The notes beneath the pieces are model-generated. The model saw nothing but the letters and a program-made list of their open reading frames with translations. It was not told the DNA's origin and made no database searches. Made by a program: the position numbers and the translations under genes. 64,000 nt of DNA from CAVVSD01 sp963757125 (lineage in GTDB: Bacteria; Actinomycetota; Thermoleophilia; Solirubrobacterales; Solirubrobacteraceae), in contig CAVWQP010000006.1 in the NCBI GenBank assembly GCA_963757125.1, forward strand, positions 434,001 to 498,000. The letters run 5' to 3'. This document shows positions 7,983 to 17,855 of the stretch, in pieces (within the stretch, counting starts at the first letter, position 1; the number at the start of each line of letters is the position of its first letter).

Positions 7983-8867
7983 TCACCCGCCGCCCGTCGC
8001 GGCCAACCGATCACGTTGGGGACCTACGGTCTGCTCCGGATCGCCGGCCGACGCCACGCCCGCCTGGAAGATCGCCCAGCGCGTGAGCGCGGAGCCGGCG
8101 CACAGCGCGAGCCCGCCGGCGACGGCCGCGGCGCGCGACCGGCGCCCGAGCGCCCCGGTGAGCAGGGCACCCGCCACCGTCGCCGCACGCGCGCTGCGCA
8201 GCGGGCGGCGCGCGGCGTCGTGCCCGTAGGAGCGCTCGATGCGCGCGTCCAGCCTGCGCCGCATGAGCTCCACCAGCCCGAGCTCAGCCGCCGCGCCGGC
8301 CACACCCAGCGCGCGGGCGGCGCCCGCCGACCCGCGCGGCGTGAGCGCGGTGAGCGCGCCACCGGCCGCCGCCGCGGACGACGAGGCGAACACGAACGGC
8401 AGCTCCCGGCGCGCGTCGTGCCAGACCGGCACCGCCGTGTTCGCGATGAGCGCCGCCGTGTAGGTCGAGAGCAGCGGGCCGGTCACGGCCGCCAGCGCCT
8501 GCGCCGGCACGCCCGCGCGCGGTCCCGGGAACCCCAGCAGCTGCCAGCCGGCGGCGACCCCGGCCGCCGGCGCGTACGTGCTGAGGATCCACGTGCCGAC
8601 GCTCATCGGCGACGTCGGCTTGAAGACGCGCAGCATGTTCACGAACCGCTCGGGGCGTCCCAGGTCGCTGATGAGCAGCAGCGGCGAGACGCCCACGCCC
8701 GCGAGCGCCAGCGCGGCGGCGCGCCGCGCGAGCTCGTCGTTGCCGGTCAGCCGCGCGCCCGCCGCGATCGGGCCGCACGCGCCGGCGAGGCCGCCGACGA
8801 AGAAGTAGACGGGGATCTCCCAGGTCCAGACCGGCCGCTTGAGGACCGGCCGGCCGTAGTAGCTCAC
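7983..8867 (-). CDS. nrfD: NrfD-type membrane subunit of formate dehydrogenase
   Basis: 294 residues, almost entirely hydrophobic with about eight predicted helices; begins from GTG with YYGRPVLKRPVWTWEIPVYF, characteristic of NrfD/PsrC proteins, followed by GGLAGACGPIAAGARL and LLISDLGRPERFVNMLRVF. NrfD proteins carry no heme and anchor an Fe-S/molybdenum module while passing electrons to quinone. The start overlaps the stop of the Fe-S subunit (GTGA). It completes the fdhA-fdhB-nrfD module. Confidence 0.88.
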   Translation of the reverse strand: MSYYGRPVLKRPVWTWEIPVYFFVGGLAGACGPIAAGARLTGNDELARRAAALALAGVGVSPLLLISDLGRPERFVNMLRVFKPTSPMSVGTWILSTYAPAAGVAAGWQLLGFPGPRAGVPAQALAAVTGPLLSTYTAALIANTAVPVWHDARRELPFVFASSSAAAAGGALTALTPRGSAGAARALGVAGAAAELGLVELMRRRLDARIERSYGHDAARRPLRSARAATVAGALLTGALGRRSRAAAVAGGLALCAGSALTRWAIFQAGVASAGDPEQTVGPQRDRLAATGGG

Positions 8868-9643
8868 CGCCGGCCCCAGAGCAGCGCGCCGGCGACGCCC
8901 GCCAGCAGCGCGGCCGCTGCGCCCGCCGTCGCGCGCCACGTCTCGCCGAGGTCGCGCGTCGCGTCGACCGGATCGGGCGGGAGGCCGTAGACCTCCGGGT
9001 CGTCGAGCAGGAGGAAGAACGCGCCCGCCCCGCCGACCCCGTCCTCCGGGTCGTCGAGGTACAGCCGCGCGGACTCCTCGCCGCGCTCGTGCAGCTCGAT
9101 CACGCGGTGCTTCGCGTGCTCGCGCAGGTCGTCCAGCGGGCCGAACTGGATCGAGTTCGTCGGGCACGCCTTCGCGCAGGCGGGCTCCTGGCCGCCCTCG
9201 AGGCGGTCGTAGCAGAGCGTGCACTTCCAGACCCGGCCGTCCTCCTCGCGCCGGTCGAGCACGCCGAACGGGCACGCCGGGACGCAGTAGCCGCAGCCGT
9301 TGCAGATGTCCGGCTGCACGACCACGCTGCCGAACTCCGTGCGGAACAGCGAGCCGGTGGGGCAGACCTCCAGGCACGCGGCGTGCGTGCAGTGCTTGCA
9401 GACGTCGGAGGACATGAGCCAGCGCAGGCCCTCCGCCGCGTCCTCGACGGGCACCTGCTGCTCGACGAACGCGACGTGGCGCCACGTGTCGGAGCCCAGC
9501 GCGCCCGTGTTGTCCATCGACAGCCCGAGGAAGTCCAGGCCGTCCTCGGGGACCTCGTTCCACTCCTTGCAGGCGACCTCGCACGCCTTGCAGCCGATGC
9601 ACAGCGACGTATCGGTGAAGAAGCCCACGCGGGGTGTCGTCAT
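8864..9643 (-). CDS. fdhB: Formate dehydrogenase iron-sulfur (beta) subunit
   Basis: 259 residues with four Cys clusters for four [4Fe-4S] centres: CIGCKACEVAC at the N-terminus, CKHCTHAACLEVC, CNGCGYCVPAC and CTLCYDRLEGGQEPACAKAC. A C-terminal hydrophobic helix (about 235-255, ending LLAGVAGALLWGRR) gives a membrane anchor like that of FdnH/FdoH. It passes electrons from the Mo/W site of FdhA to NrfD. ATGA overlap with fdhA and GTGA overlap with nrfD show a tightly coupled operon. Confidence 0.93.
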   Translation of the reverse strand: MTTPRVGFFTDTSLCIGCKACEVACKEWNEVPEDGLDFLGLSMDNTGALGSDTWRHVAFVEQQVPVEDAAEGLRWLMSSDVCKHCTHAACLEVCPTGSLFRTEFGSVVVQPDICNGCGYCVPACPFGVLDRREEDGRVWKCTLCYDRLEGGQEPACAKACPTNSIQFGPLDDLREHAKHRVIELHERGEESARLYLDDPEDGVGGAGAFFLLLDDPEVYGLPPDPVDATRDLGETWRATAGAAAALLAGVAGALLWGRR

Positions 9644-12600
9644 CGCTCCTCCACGCCGGCGCGGCGGCGGTACTCGGACACGAGCTCGAGCAGCGCCGGC
9701 CCCTGCGGGCGGCGGCCGGGCCGGACGTCGCACGTCGAGGCCTTGAACTCGGAGATGTGCACGTTGCGGTCGAGCACGAGCGGCAGCAGGTCGTTCGCGG
9801 AGTCACCGGTCGCGAGCCCGCTGGTCCCCCAGTGGTACGGCAGCCCCACCGTGTGGACGAGCCCCTCGCCCCGCAGGCGCTCGGTCACGAGCACCCGCCC
9901 CTCGATCGCCGTCCGCGTCGTGACCACGGTCGCCCACCCGCGGTGCTCCAGGCCGCGCAGCGCGGCCAGCTCCGGGGAGACCTCGATGAACATCGCCGGG
10001 GCGAGCTCGGCGAGGTGGGGCAGGAAGCGCGACATGCCGCCGGCCGTGTGGTGCTCGGCGATCCGGTACGTCATGAGCGCGAACGGGAACACGTCGGCGC
10101 CCGGTTCGCCGGCGGTCGGGTTGTACGGGTTGTCGGGCCGGGCGAACACCTGGCGCGTCGGGCTGGCCTGGACGCCGGGGTGCAGGCGGTTGCGGACCGG
10201 CGACTCGTGGGGCTCGTAGTGGACGGGCAGCGGCCCGTCGAGCAGGCCGCTCGGCACGTACAGCCAGCCCCTGCCGTCCGCCTGCAGGATGAACGGCTCG
10301 TCCCCGCGCAGCGCGGCCTCGGCCGTGGCGCCCGGCGGCGGCACGTAGTCCGGCGGCTTGTCGGCCGTGAAGTCGGGCACGTCGTCGCCCGTCCAGGTGC
10401 CCTGTCCGGCGTCCCACCACACGAGCTTCTTGCGCTCGCTCCACGGCGCGCCGTCCGGGTCGGCGGACGCGCGGTTGTAGAGGATGCGCCGGTTCATCGG
10501 CCACGCCCAGCCCCAGTCGGGCGCGACCCAGCTCTGCTCGCCGCCCGGCCTGCGACGGGCCGCCTGGTTGACCTCGTCCGCGTACACGCCGGAGTAGATC
10601 CAGCATCCGCAGGCCGTCGATCCGTCGCCCTTGAGCTCCGTGTAGCCCGACACGGCCTCGTCCTCGGCGATGCGGAACCCGGAGATCTCGCGCAGCACCC
10701 TCGCGGCGTCGGGCTCCTCGGTCGGGCCCTCGGTGGGGAGGTCCCAGGTCAGGTCCAGGAGCGCCCGGTCCCGGGGGTCCGTGGAGTGCGCGAGCTTCTC
10801 CCGGATGCGACGGATCAGGTGGTACATGAAGTGCAGCTCGGACCGCGCGTCGCCCGGCGGCTCGACCGCCTTCGTGCGCCACTGCAGCAGGCGCTGCGTG
10901 TTCGTGAACGAGCCCGCCTTCTCGGTGTGCGCAGCGGCGGGCAGGAAGAACACCTCGGTCCCGATGTCCTCGGTGCGCAGCTCGCCGGTCGCGATCTCGG
11001 GCCCGTCCTTCCAGAACGTCGCCGACTCGACGAGCTGGAGGTCGCGCACCACGAGCCACTGGAGGTTCGCCATGCCGAGCCGGTGCAGCTTGGAGTTGGC
11101 CGAGCCGACGGCCGGGTTCTCGCCCATGACGAAGAAGCCCTCGACGTCGCCGTCGCGCATGCCCATGACCATGGGGTAGATCGAGTGGTCGCCGTCGATG
11201 CGGGGGAGGAGGTCGAACCCCATCTCGTTCTCGGGTGTCGCCGCGTCGCCCCACCACGCCTTGAGCAGGCTCACCATGTACTCGCGGGTGTGGCCCCAGT
11301 AGCCGCCCGGCGGCGTGTTGTTCTCCAGGTAGTCGTCGAGGTCGACGTCGGCCGCCGCCATCGGCATCGGCAGGTAGCCGGGGAGGATGTTGTAGAGCGT
11401 CGGGATGTCCGTCGACCCCTGGATCGACGCGTGCCCGCGCAGCGCCATGATCCCGCCGCCCGGGCGCCCGATGTTGCCCAGCAGCAGCTGCAGGATCGAG
11501 GCGGCGCGGATGTACTGCGTGCCCACCGTGTGGTGCGTCCAGCCGACCGAGTAGACGAACGCGGAGGTGCGCTCGCGTCCCGAGTTGCGCACCAGGGCGT
11601 CGGCCACGCGCGCGAACTGCTCGGGCGGGATCCCGCAGACCTCCTCGACGAGCTCGGGGGTGTAGCGCGCGAAGTGGCGCCGCAGCACCTGGAAGACGCA
11701 GCGCGGATGCTCGAGCGTCGGGTCGGTCTGCGGCGAGCGGCTCGAGAGCCCGGAGCCGTGCGCGCCGTGGGAGCGCTCGCCGCCCTCCGGTTCCATGCCC
11801 TGCTCGCGCTCGCCGGCCGCGGCCTGCATGCGCACGCCCTCGTAGCCCCAGGCGGACGGGTCGTAGGTCCGGGTCTCGGGGTCCCAGCCGGAGAAGACGC
11901 CGTCGAGGTCCTCGGAGTCCTCGTAGTCCTCGTCGACGAGCGTCGACGCGTTCGTGTAGGCGAGGACGTACTCGCGGAACCAGTGGTCGCCCTCCAGCAC
12001 GTGGTTGATCAGCGCGCCGAGGAACGCGATGTCGGTGCCCACGCGGATCGCGACGTGCTCGTCGGCGACCGCGCTCGTCCGGGTGAAGCGCGGGTCGACG
12101 TGGATGATCGTCGCGCCCCGCTCACGGGCCTCCATGACCCACTGGAACCCGACCGGATGGCACTCGGCCATGTTCGACCCCTCGATCACGATGCAGTCGG
12201 CGTTCGCGAGGTCCTGCTGGAACGTGGTGGCGCCTCCGCGCCCGAACGAGGTCCCCAGACCGGGGACCGTGCTCGAGTGTCATATGCGGGCCTGGTTCTC
12301 GATGGCCACCGCGCCCAGCGCCGTGAACCCCTTCTTGATGAGGTAGTTCTCCTCGTTGTCGAGCGTGGCGCCGCCGAGGTGCGCGAAGCCCAGCGTGCGG
12401 CGCAGCGGATGACCGTCCGGGTCGGCGTCCTCCCATGTGCGGTCGCGCGTCGCGATGACCCGGTCGGCGATCATGTCGACCGCCTGCTCGAGGTCGATCT
12501 CCTCGAAGTCGGTCGCGTGGGGCGCGCGGTACAGCGCCTTCGTCGCGCGGGTGGGGGAGTTCACCAGGGAGAGCGACGAGGACCCGCGCGGGCACAGGCG

Positions 12601-12846
12601 CCCGCGCGAGATCGGCGAGTCCGGGTCGCCCTCGATGTGCGTCACCTTCTCGTCGCGCACGTAGATGCGCTGCCCGCAGCCGACCGCGCAGAACGGGCAG
12701 ACCGACTCGACGACGCGATCGGCCTCTGCGGTGCGCGGCCGCAGCTCCGCCGAGCGTCGCGACCGCACCGCGCTGCCGAGCCCGAGCCGGTCGTCGCCGA
12801 CGAGCTGACGCAGGAGCGGCGGGATGCGGGGGGAGCGCGGCGCCAT
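9640..12846 (-). CDS. fdhA: Formate dehydrogenase catalytic (alpha) subunit, selenoprotein with in-frame UGA
   Basis: Molybdopterin (Mo/W) oxidoreductase of 1068 residues if the TGA at 12280-12282 is read as selenocysteine 189. The reading continues in frame on both sides: ...GAVAIENQARI-U-HSSTVPGLGTSFGRG, which matches the Sec position of formate dehydrogenases. An N-terminal [4Fe-4S] site uses Cys50, 53, 57 and 85 (CPFCAVGC ... CPRG). The C-terminal molybdopterin-dinucleotide domain includes ALMTYRIAEHHTAGGMSRF. It oxidises formate to CO2 (or the reverse) and feeds the Fe-S subunit. I see no twin-arginine signal (only VRSRRSAEL, without the hydrophobic stretch), so a cytoplasm-facing site is inferred. 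It starts 11 bases after selA; there are no frameshifts over 3.2 kb. Confidence 0.95.
12250..12282 (-). promoter_or_regulatory. Sec codon (UGA) and bacterial SECIS hairpin in fdhA
   Basis: Read on the minus strand, the UGA (12282-12280) is followed after 11 bases by GGTCCCC-GGTCT-GGGGACC, a perfect 7-bp stem with a 5-base GGUCU loop (12268-12250). Spacing and the GGUCU apical loop are those of the E. coli fdhF SECIS element bound by SelB. Confidence 0.92.
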
Positions 12847-12856
12847 CTCGCCGCGA

Positions 12857-14194
12857 CTACCCCGCTGCGCCGTCGCGAATCCTCAGACGTGCCGCGGCAA
12901 CCGCGGCCGCGACGACGCCGATCTCGTCGTCGCGCAGCGTCCGCGGGTCGAGCAGCAGGCGGCCGTCCGCGATGCGCGCCACGACGGCCGGATCGCCGAG
13001 TCGCAGCGCGCGGGCCAGGGGCTCGGGGTCGTCGGGTAGCGAGACGGCGGGGCCGTGCAGATCCAGGAGCGGCAGGGCGCCCCCGCCGACCCGCGCGACG
13101 GACGCGACGACGCCACCGTCGGTCGCGCTCGCCAGGGCGTCGGCGCGGCGGGCGAGGTCGTCGGGCCGGGCGGCGAGCATGGCGAGCACCGGGATCTCCC
13201 GCAGGGCGCGGGCCGGGTCGCGGTACAGCGCGAGCGTGGCGGCCAGCGCGGCGAGCGGGAGGCGCCCCACGCGCATCGCCCGAGCGAGCGGATGGCGGCG
13301 GCACGCTGCGACGGCCTCGGTCGTGCCCACGAGGATCCCCGCCTGCGGGCCGCCGAGGAGCTTGTCGCCGCTGAAGCAGACGACGGCGGCGCCGGCCGCG
13401 ACGGAGGCAGCCACGTCGGGCTCGTCGGCCAGCTCGGGCAGCGAGGCCAGGGCCCCGGAGCCGGCGTCGTCGACGACGGGGACGCCGAGCGTGCACAGCT
13501 CGGGCGACGCCGACCTCGGCCACGAAGCCCACGGTGCGGAAGTTCGACTGGTGCACGCGGAGGACGACGTCCGCCTCGCCGGACGCGACGACCGCGGCGT
13601 AGTCGGCGAGCCGGGTCCTGTTCGTCGTGCCGACCTCCACGAGCCGCGCGCCCGGCCTGGCGCACGACGTCGGGGATCCGGAAGCCGCCGCCGATCTCCA
13701 CGAGCTGGCCGCGCGACACCGCGATGCCGCGTCCCGGTCCGGCGAGCGCCGCGGCCGCCAGCAGCGCGGCGGCGGCGCCGTTGTTCACCACGAGCGCGTC
13801 CTGGGCGCCGGTCAGCTCGCGCAGCAGCCGCCCGGCGTGCTCGTCGCGCCCGCCGCGGCGGCCGGTGTCGAGGTCGAGCTCGAGGTTCGTGGTAGCCGCG
13901 GGCGGCCCGGGCGAGCGCGTCGACGGCCGCCGTCGCCAGCGGCGCGCGGCCGAGGTTCGTGTGGATGAGGACGCCCGTGGCGTTGACGACCGGGCGCAGG
14001 CTCGGGCGCAGCGCCTCGGCGGCCCGCTCCACGAGGTCCACGTCCCCGTCGGCGCCGGCCAGCAGCTCGCGGCGGCGGGCGGCGAGGACGTCGCGCGCGG
14101 CCGCGATCGCCTCGGCCTGCGTGAGCCCCGGGTTCGCGGCGGAGACGTCGGCCGCCAGCCTGTCGACCGCGGGCAGTGCTCGCAGGTCGCTCAT
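12857..14194 (-). CDS. selA: L-seryl-tRNA(Sec) selenium transferase, three frameshifts
   Basis: PLP enzyme that converts Ser-tRNA(Sec) to Sec-tRNA(Sec). N-terminus LRALPAVDRLAADVSAANPG and VNATGVLIHTNLGRAPLA are typical; the PLP lysine block is VVCFSGDKLLGGPQAGILVG. About 444 residues after correction, close to the usual 460. Three single-base insertions (near 13890, 13660 and 13510) interrupt it: the frame leaves at GY|TNLELDLDTGRRGG, again before RLVEVGTTNRTRLADY and again before ELCTLGVPVVDDAGSG. Together they restore the original frame, so both ends look normal. Start overlaps the selB stop (ATGA); fdhA follows after 10 bases. Confidence 0.85.
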   Translation of the reverse strand: MSDLRALPAVDRLAADVSAANPGLTQAEAIAAARDVLAARRRELLAGADGDVDLVERAAEALRPSLRPVVNATGVLIHTNLGRAPLATAAVDALARAARGYHEPRARPRHRPPRRARRARRAAAARADRRPGRARGEQRRRRRAAGGRGARRTGTRHRGVARPARGDRRRLPDPRRRAPGRARGSWRSARRTGPGSPTTPRSSRPARRTSSSACTSRTSAPWASWPRSASPELCTLGVPVVDDAGSGALASLPELADEPDVAASVAAGAAVVCFSGDKLLGGPQAGILVGTTEAVAACRRHPLARAMRVGRLPLAALAATLALYRDPARALREIPVLAMLAARPDDLARRADALASATDGGVVASVARVGGGALPLLDLHGPAVSLPDDPEPLARALRLGDPAVVARIADGRLLLDPRTLRDDEIGVVAAAVAAARLRIRDGAAG

Positions 14195-15684
14195 GGCGCC
14201 GGCACGGTCCGTGCCGCGAGCGTGCGGCGGTCGTCGGCAGCCGCGGCGCGTGACGCGCTCGCGGTCGAGCAGCTCGAGGAACGCCACGGCGGACTTGCGC
14301 GACGTCCCGAGCTCGTCGCGCAGCTCCGCGACGCTCAGCGATCCGCGCTGCGCCAGGAGCGCGACGATCCGCCCGCGGACCTCGGCGACGGTGTCGCGCG
14401 TGCGCGTAGAGGCGACCGCTCACGCGGACGGCGACACCCGCATCGCGCAGCGCCCGCAGCGCCTCCGCGTCGTCGATCTGCGCCTCGGAGAGCATGGTGA
14501 CGCCCGCGTCGCGCAGGCGGTCGAGCAGTCCGGACGCCGTCGGCGGCGGCTCGGGCGCGACCGGCGCGGGCGCCGGTTCCACGGGCGCGCTCGGGCTCCG
14601 GCAGGCCGTCGCGCAGGCGGACGAGACGGTCGGTGGCCGGCGCGCCGGGCCCGTGCCGGCGCGCGGCGGCGTCGAGGACGACGCCGCCGCCGAGGGTGTC
14701 GGGCGGCGCGTGGCGGCGGATGACGAGGTGGTCGCCGTCGCGGGCGAGCACCGGGGCCTCGAGGCGCAGCTGCCAGAGGTCGTCGCGCAGGTGCGCGATG
14801 CGCGCCGCGCTGTGGCGCGTGCCGTGGTGGACCTGCACGCGCTCGTCCGTGCTCGGCGTCGCGCACGTCCAGGCGGCAGTCGAGCACGGTCGTCGGCGGC
14901 CACGGCCCGGCCCGCGCTCAGGACGTCGCCCCGTGCGACCTCGCGGCTGCGCACGCCCGCGAGGTTCACCGCGACCCGCTGGCCGGCCTCCGCGCGTGGC
15001 GACCGGCGCGCCGTGGACCTCGAGCCCGCGGATCCGGGCATCGGTGCCGCCGGGCAGCACGGTGATCCGGTCGCCCTCGTGCAGCGCGCCGGACCAGAGG
15101 GTGCCCGTGACGACCGCGCCGCGCCCGTCGACGGTGAACGAGCGGTCGACGTGCAGCACCGGCGGGCCCGGGCGTCCCGCGCGCGGCGTGAGCGTCGCGG
15201 CGACACCGTCCAGCGCCGCGACGAGCGCGTCCGTCCCCGTGCCGGCGCGGGCGTCGCAGGGGACGATCGCGACGTCGCCGGAGCAGCTCGTGCACCTCGC
15301 CGGCCGCCCGGGCCGGGATCGGCCACGTCGGCCTTCGTGATCGCGACGACGCCGTCGCGCACGCCGAGCGCGCGCAGCACCGCGAGGTGCTCGAGCGTCT
15401 GCGGCATCACGCCGTCGTCGGCCGCGACGACGAGCAGGAAGAGGTCGATGCCCGGTCGCCCCCGCGACCATCGTGCGCACGAACCGCTCGTGCCCGGGCA
15501 CGTCGACGACGGACAGGCGCCGGCCCGACGGCAGCTCGAGCAGCGCGTAGCCGAGCGCGATCGTCAGAGCCGCGCTCGCTGCTCCTCCGGCAGGCGATCG
15601 GTGTCGGCCCCGTCAGGGCCTGACGAGCGTCGTCTTGCCGTGATCGACGTGCCCGGCCGTGCCGAGGACGAGCGGCGCGCTCAT
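14191..15684 (-). CDS. selB: Selenocysteine-specific elongation factor SelB, about a dozen frameshifts
   Basis: GTPase that delivers Sec-tRNA to the UGA/SECIS complex. Starts MSAPLVLGTAGHVDHGKTTL (G1 P-loop); further blocks can be read only by changing frame: LTIALGYALLELPSG, VVDVPGHERFVRTMVAGATG (G3), AITKADVADP (G4), FTVDGRGAVVTGTLWSG (domain II), QVHHGTRHSAARIAHLRDDL (domain III) and a C-terminal winged-helix region with ELRDELGTSRKSAVAFLELL, ending ARTVPAP. About 490 residues when corrected, on the short side for SelB (about 580-610). I count roughly 13 single-base shifts (first three deletions in G runs, the rest mostly insertions). Between shifts the protein is well conserved, which argues against old decay. 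Confidence 0.82.
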
Positions 15685-15698
15685 CGGGCGGTCGGGGA

Positions 15699-15790
15699 CG
15701 GAGCGGCGAAGGAGTCGAACCTTCCCGACGCGGCAGGCGCGCCGCCGACGGCTTTGAAGGCCGTTCGGGGCACCGGCCCCGGGCCGCTCC
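15699..15790 (-). tRNA. selC: tRNA-Sec (anticodon UCA)
   Basis: 92 bases. Acceptor stem of 8 bp (GGAGCGGC with GCCGCTCC), extended D stem GGGGC/GCCCC with a CGGT loop, anticodon stem ACGGC/GCCGT with loop CTTCAAA (anticodon complement at 15755-15757), long G+C variable arm and T arm GAAGG-TTCGACT-CCTTC; discriminator G. No encoded CCA. The long acceptor and D stems and UCA anticodon are diagnostic for tRNA-Sec. It lies between selD and selB on the same strand. Confidence 0.95.
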
Positions 15791-15806
15791 CGGTGGACGA
15801 GGGAGG

Positions 15807-16835
15807 TCATAGCACCGCTGATCGTGCCCGGCGGGCCGTCCCCGAGCCGGCCGATGATCGGCCCCGGCAGCGCCTCGGCGGCGATCGGGTCGGCGGCGCA
15901 TGAGCAGCCCGCCGGAGGTCGTCGCGTCGGTGACGAGGCCGCTGCCGCCAGGCGGGGACGCCGTCGGCGACGACGGTGAAACCCGCGGCCCACTCGGCGT
16001 TGCGGCGGCTGCCGCCGGAGACGCCGCGCTCGTCGCTCAGGATGGCCTCGACGCCCGTCGATCGCCGGCACGGCCGCGGCGTCGACCTCGCCGCGAGGCC
16101 GCTCTCGCGGGCCAGGTGATGCAGGTGCCCGAGCAGCCCGAAGCCGGTGACGTCGGTCATCGCGTGCGCGCCCGCCGTCCGCGCGGCGGCCGCGGCGTCG
16201 GCGTTCAGCTCGGTCATCGTCTCGACGCCGCGCGGCGAGCACGTCGTCGCCGGCGGCGCCGCGCTTGCGGGCCGTGACGATCGCGCCGACGCCCAGCGGC
16301 TTGGTCAGGACGAGCACGTCGCCGGGGCGGCCCGCCGCGTTCGTCGTCATCTGCGCCGGGTCGACGAGGCCGGTCACGGCGAGGCCGTACTTCGGCTCGT
16401 CGTCGTTGATCGAGTGGCCGCCGACGACCGAGCGCGCCCGCCGCCGTCACGACGTCGAGCCCGCCGCGCAGGATCTCGCGCAGCACGTCGGGGCCGAGCA
16501 GCTCGAGCGGGAAGGCGACGAGGTTCAGCGCGCGTCAGCGGCGTGCCGCCCATCGCGTAGACGTCGGAGAGCGCGTTGGCCGCGGCGATGCGGCCGAAGT
16601 CGTAGGGGTCGTCGACGAGCGGGGTGAAGAAGTCGACGGTCTGCACGAGGGCGAGGCCGTCGCGGAGCTGGAGGACGGCGGCGTCGTCGCTCGTGACGGA
16701 GCCGACGAGCAGCCGCGGGTCGTCGGTCACCGGGAGCCCGCTCACGATGGGCAGGATGTCGGCGGCGGCAAGCTTGCAGCCGCAGCCGGCGCCCGAGGCG
16801 AGACTCGTCAGCGTCGGGGTGGCGTGCGCGGTCAT
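15807..16835 (-). CDS. selD: Selenide, water dikinase, about seven frameshifts
   Basis: Makes selenophosphate from selenide and ATP. N-terminus SLASGAGCGCKLAAADILP has the active-site Cys and Lys of the GCGCK motif, with Cys rather than Sec at the first position. Then SVTSDDAAVLQLRDGLALVQ, VDFFTPLVDDPYDFGRIAAA and NALSDVYAMGGTPLT read cleanly, but from about 16533 onward the frame changes repeatedly; recovered pieces include GHSIND, LVDPAQMTTNAAGRPGDVLV, MTDVTGFGLLGHLHHLARES and LPGPIIGRLGDGPPGT. About 340 residues after correction, the normal length. The stop at 15807 is 17 bases before the tRNA-Sec gene. Divergent from the ferritin-like gene. Confidence 0.83.
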
Positions 16836-16874
16836 GAGGCGCACCGTACCCCCGAGGCCGGGTAGGTCCACGCC

Positions 16875-17855
16875 ATGCCTCCGCACGACATCGACGATCA
16901 GCTCACGTCCCATCTCACCGACGTGCACGCGATCGAGCTGCAGGCGCTGGAGCAGATGCGCCTCGCTCCCCGCGTCGCCGGCGACCGCTCGCTGGCGGCG
17001 ATCTTCCACGACCATTTCGACGAGACCGCAGGGCACGAGCTGCTGGTGCGCGAGCAGCTCGAGCGACGCGGCGCCAGGCCGTCGGTCGTGAAGGACACGG
17101 CCGGTCGCGTCGGTGGTTGGGGGATGGTGCTGTTCGCCCGCCTGAACCCGGACGCGCCGGGCAAGCTGGCGATGCACGCGTACTCCTACGAGCACATGGA
17201 GCTCGCGGCCTATGAGCTGCTGCGCCGTGTCGCCGACCGTGCCGGCGACGACCAGGTCGCCGACGTCGCGAGGCGCATCGGCGCCGACGAGCGGGCGATG
17301 GCCGACCGCGTCGCGGAGCGATGGGACATCGCTGTGGACGCGTCGCTGCGGGCCAAGGACGCGGAGGCGACCGCGGGGGAGATCGTGACGTACCTCCGCG
17401 ACGCCCACGCCTTGGAGGCCCAGGCGATCCAGCTCCTCGAGGCCGGGCCGGCGATCGCGGGCTTCGACGAGCTCGCGACGGTGTTCCGCGAGCACCTCGA
17501 GCAGTCCCGCGAGCATCAGCGCGAGGTCGATGAGCGACTGGGGGAGCTCGGCGGCTCGCCGGGACGCATGCAGGCGCTCGCGCTGCGCGGCGGAGCGCTG
17601 AACCTGGGCGCGTTCTTCGGCGTCCAGCCCGACACGCCCGTGAAGCTCGCCGGCTTCGCCTACGCCTTCGAGGCGCTCGAGTGCGGTGCCTACGAGCTGC
17701 TGGGCCGCACCGCCCGGCGCGCGGGCGACACGGCGACCGCCGAGCTCGCCGGCCGCATCCTGGCCGAGGAGCGCGTCGCAGCCGAGCGCGTCGCCGCGAC
17801 GTGGGACGCCGCGGTCGACGCCCTGGTGCGCGAGCGTGCCGGGGTGTCGGGATGA
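16875..17855 (+). CDS. Tandem ferritin-like (DUF892/YciF-type) protein
   Basis: 326 residues made of two homologous four-helix units: LTSHLTDVHAIELQALEQM at the N-terminus and VTYLRDAHALEAQAIQLLE from about residue 175, each followed by a FDELATVFREHLEQSREHQ-like helix with Glu and His spaced as in ferritin-like iron sites. Each half ends in a helix pair with KLAMHAYSYEHMELAAYELL or KLAGFAYAFEALECGAYELL, showing internal duplication. Such proteins are associated with stress. It is followed by an ATGA overlap with the dehydrogenase gene. Confidence 0.75.
   Translation: MPPHDIDDQLTSHLTDVHAIELQALEQMRLAPRVAGDRSLAAIFHDHFDETAGHELLVREQLERRGARPSVVKDTAGRVGGWGMVLFARLNPDAPGKLAMHAYSYEHMELAAYELLRRVADRAGDDQVADVARRIGADERAMADRVAERWDIAVDASLRAKDAEATAGEIVTYLRDAHALEAQAIQLLEAGPAIAGFDELATVFREHLEQSREHQREVDERLGELGGSPGRMQALALRGGALNLGAFFGVQPDTPVKLAGFAYAFEALECGAYELLGRTARRAGDTATAELAGRILAEERVAAERVAATWDAAVDALVRERAGVSG

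Noticed and set aside
15699..15790. Possibility that the TCA-anticodon tRNA is a suppressor or tRNA-Ser rather than tRNA-Sec
   Set aside because: The 8-bp acceptor stem, extended D stem and location between selD and selB are specific for tRNA-Sec.
12857..16835. Programmed frameshifting in selA, selB and selD
   Set aside because: Too many sites with no common slippery sequence or downstream structure; sequence error or decay is simpler.
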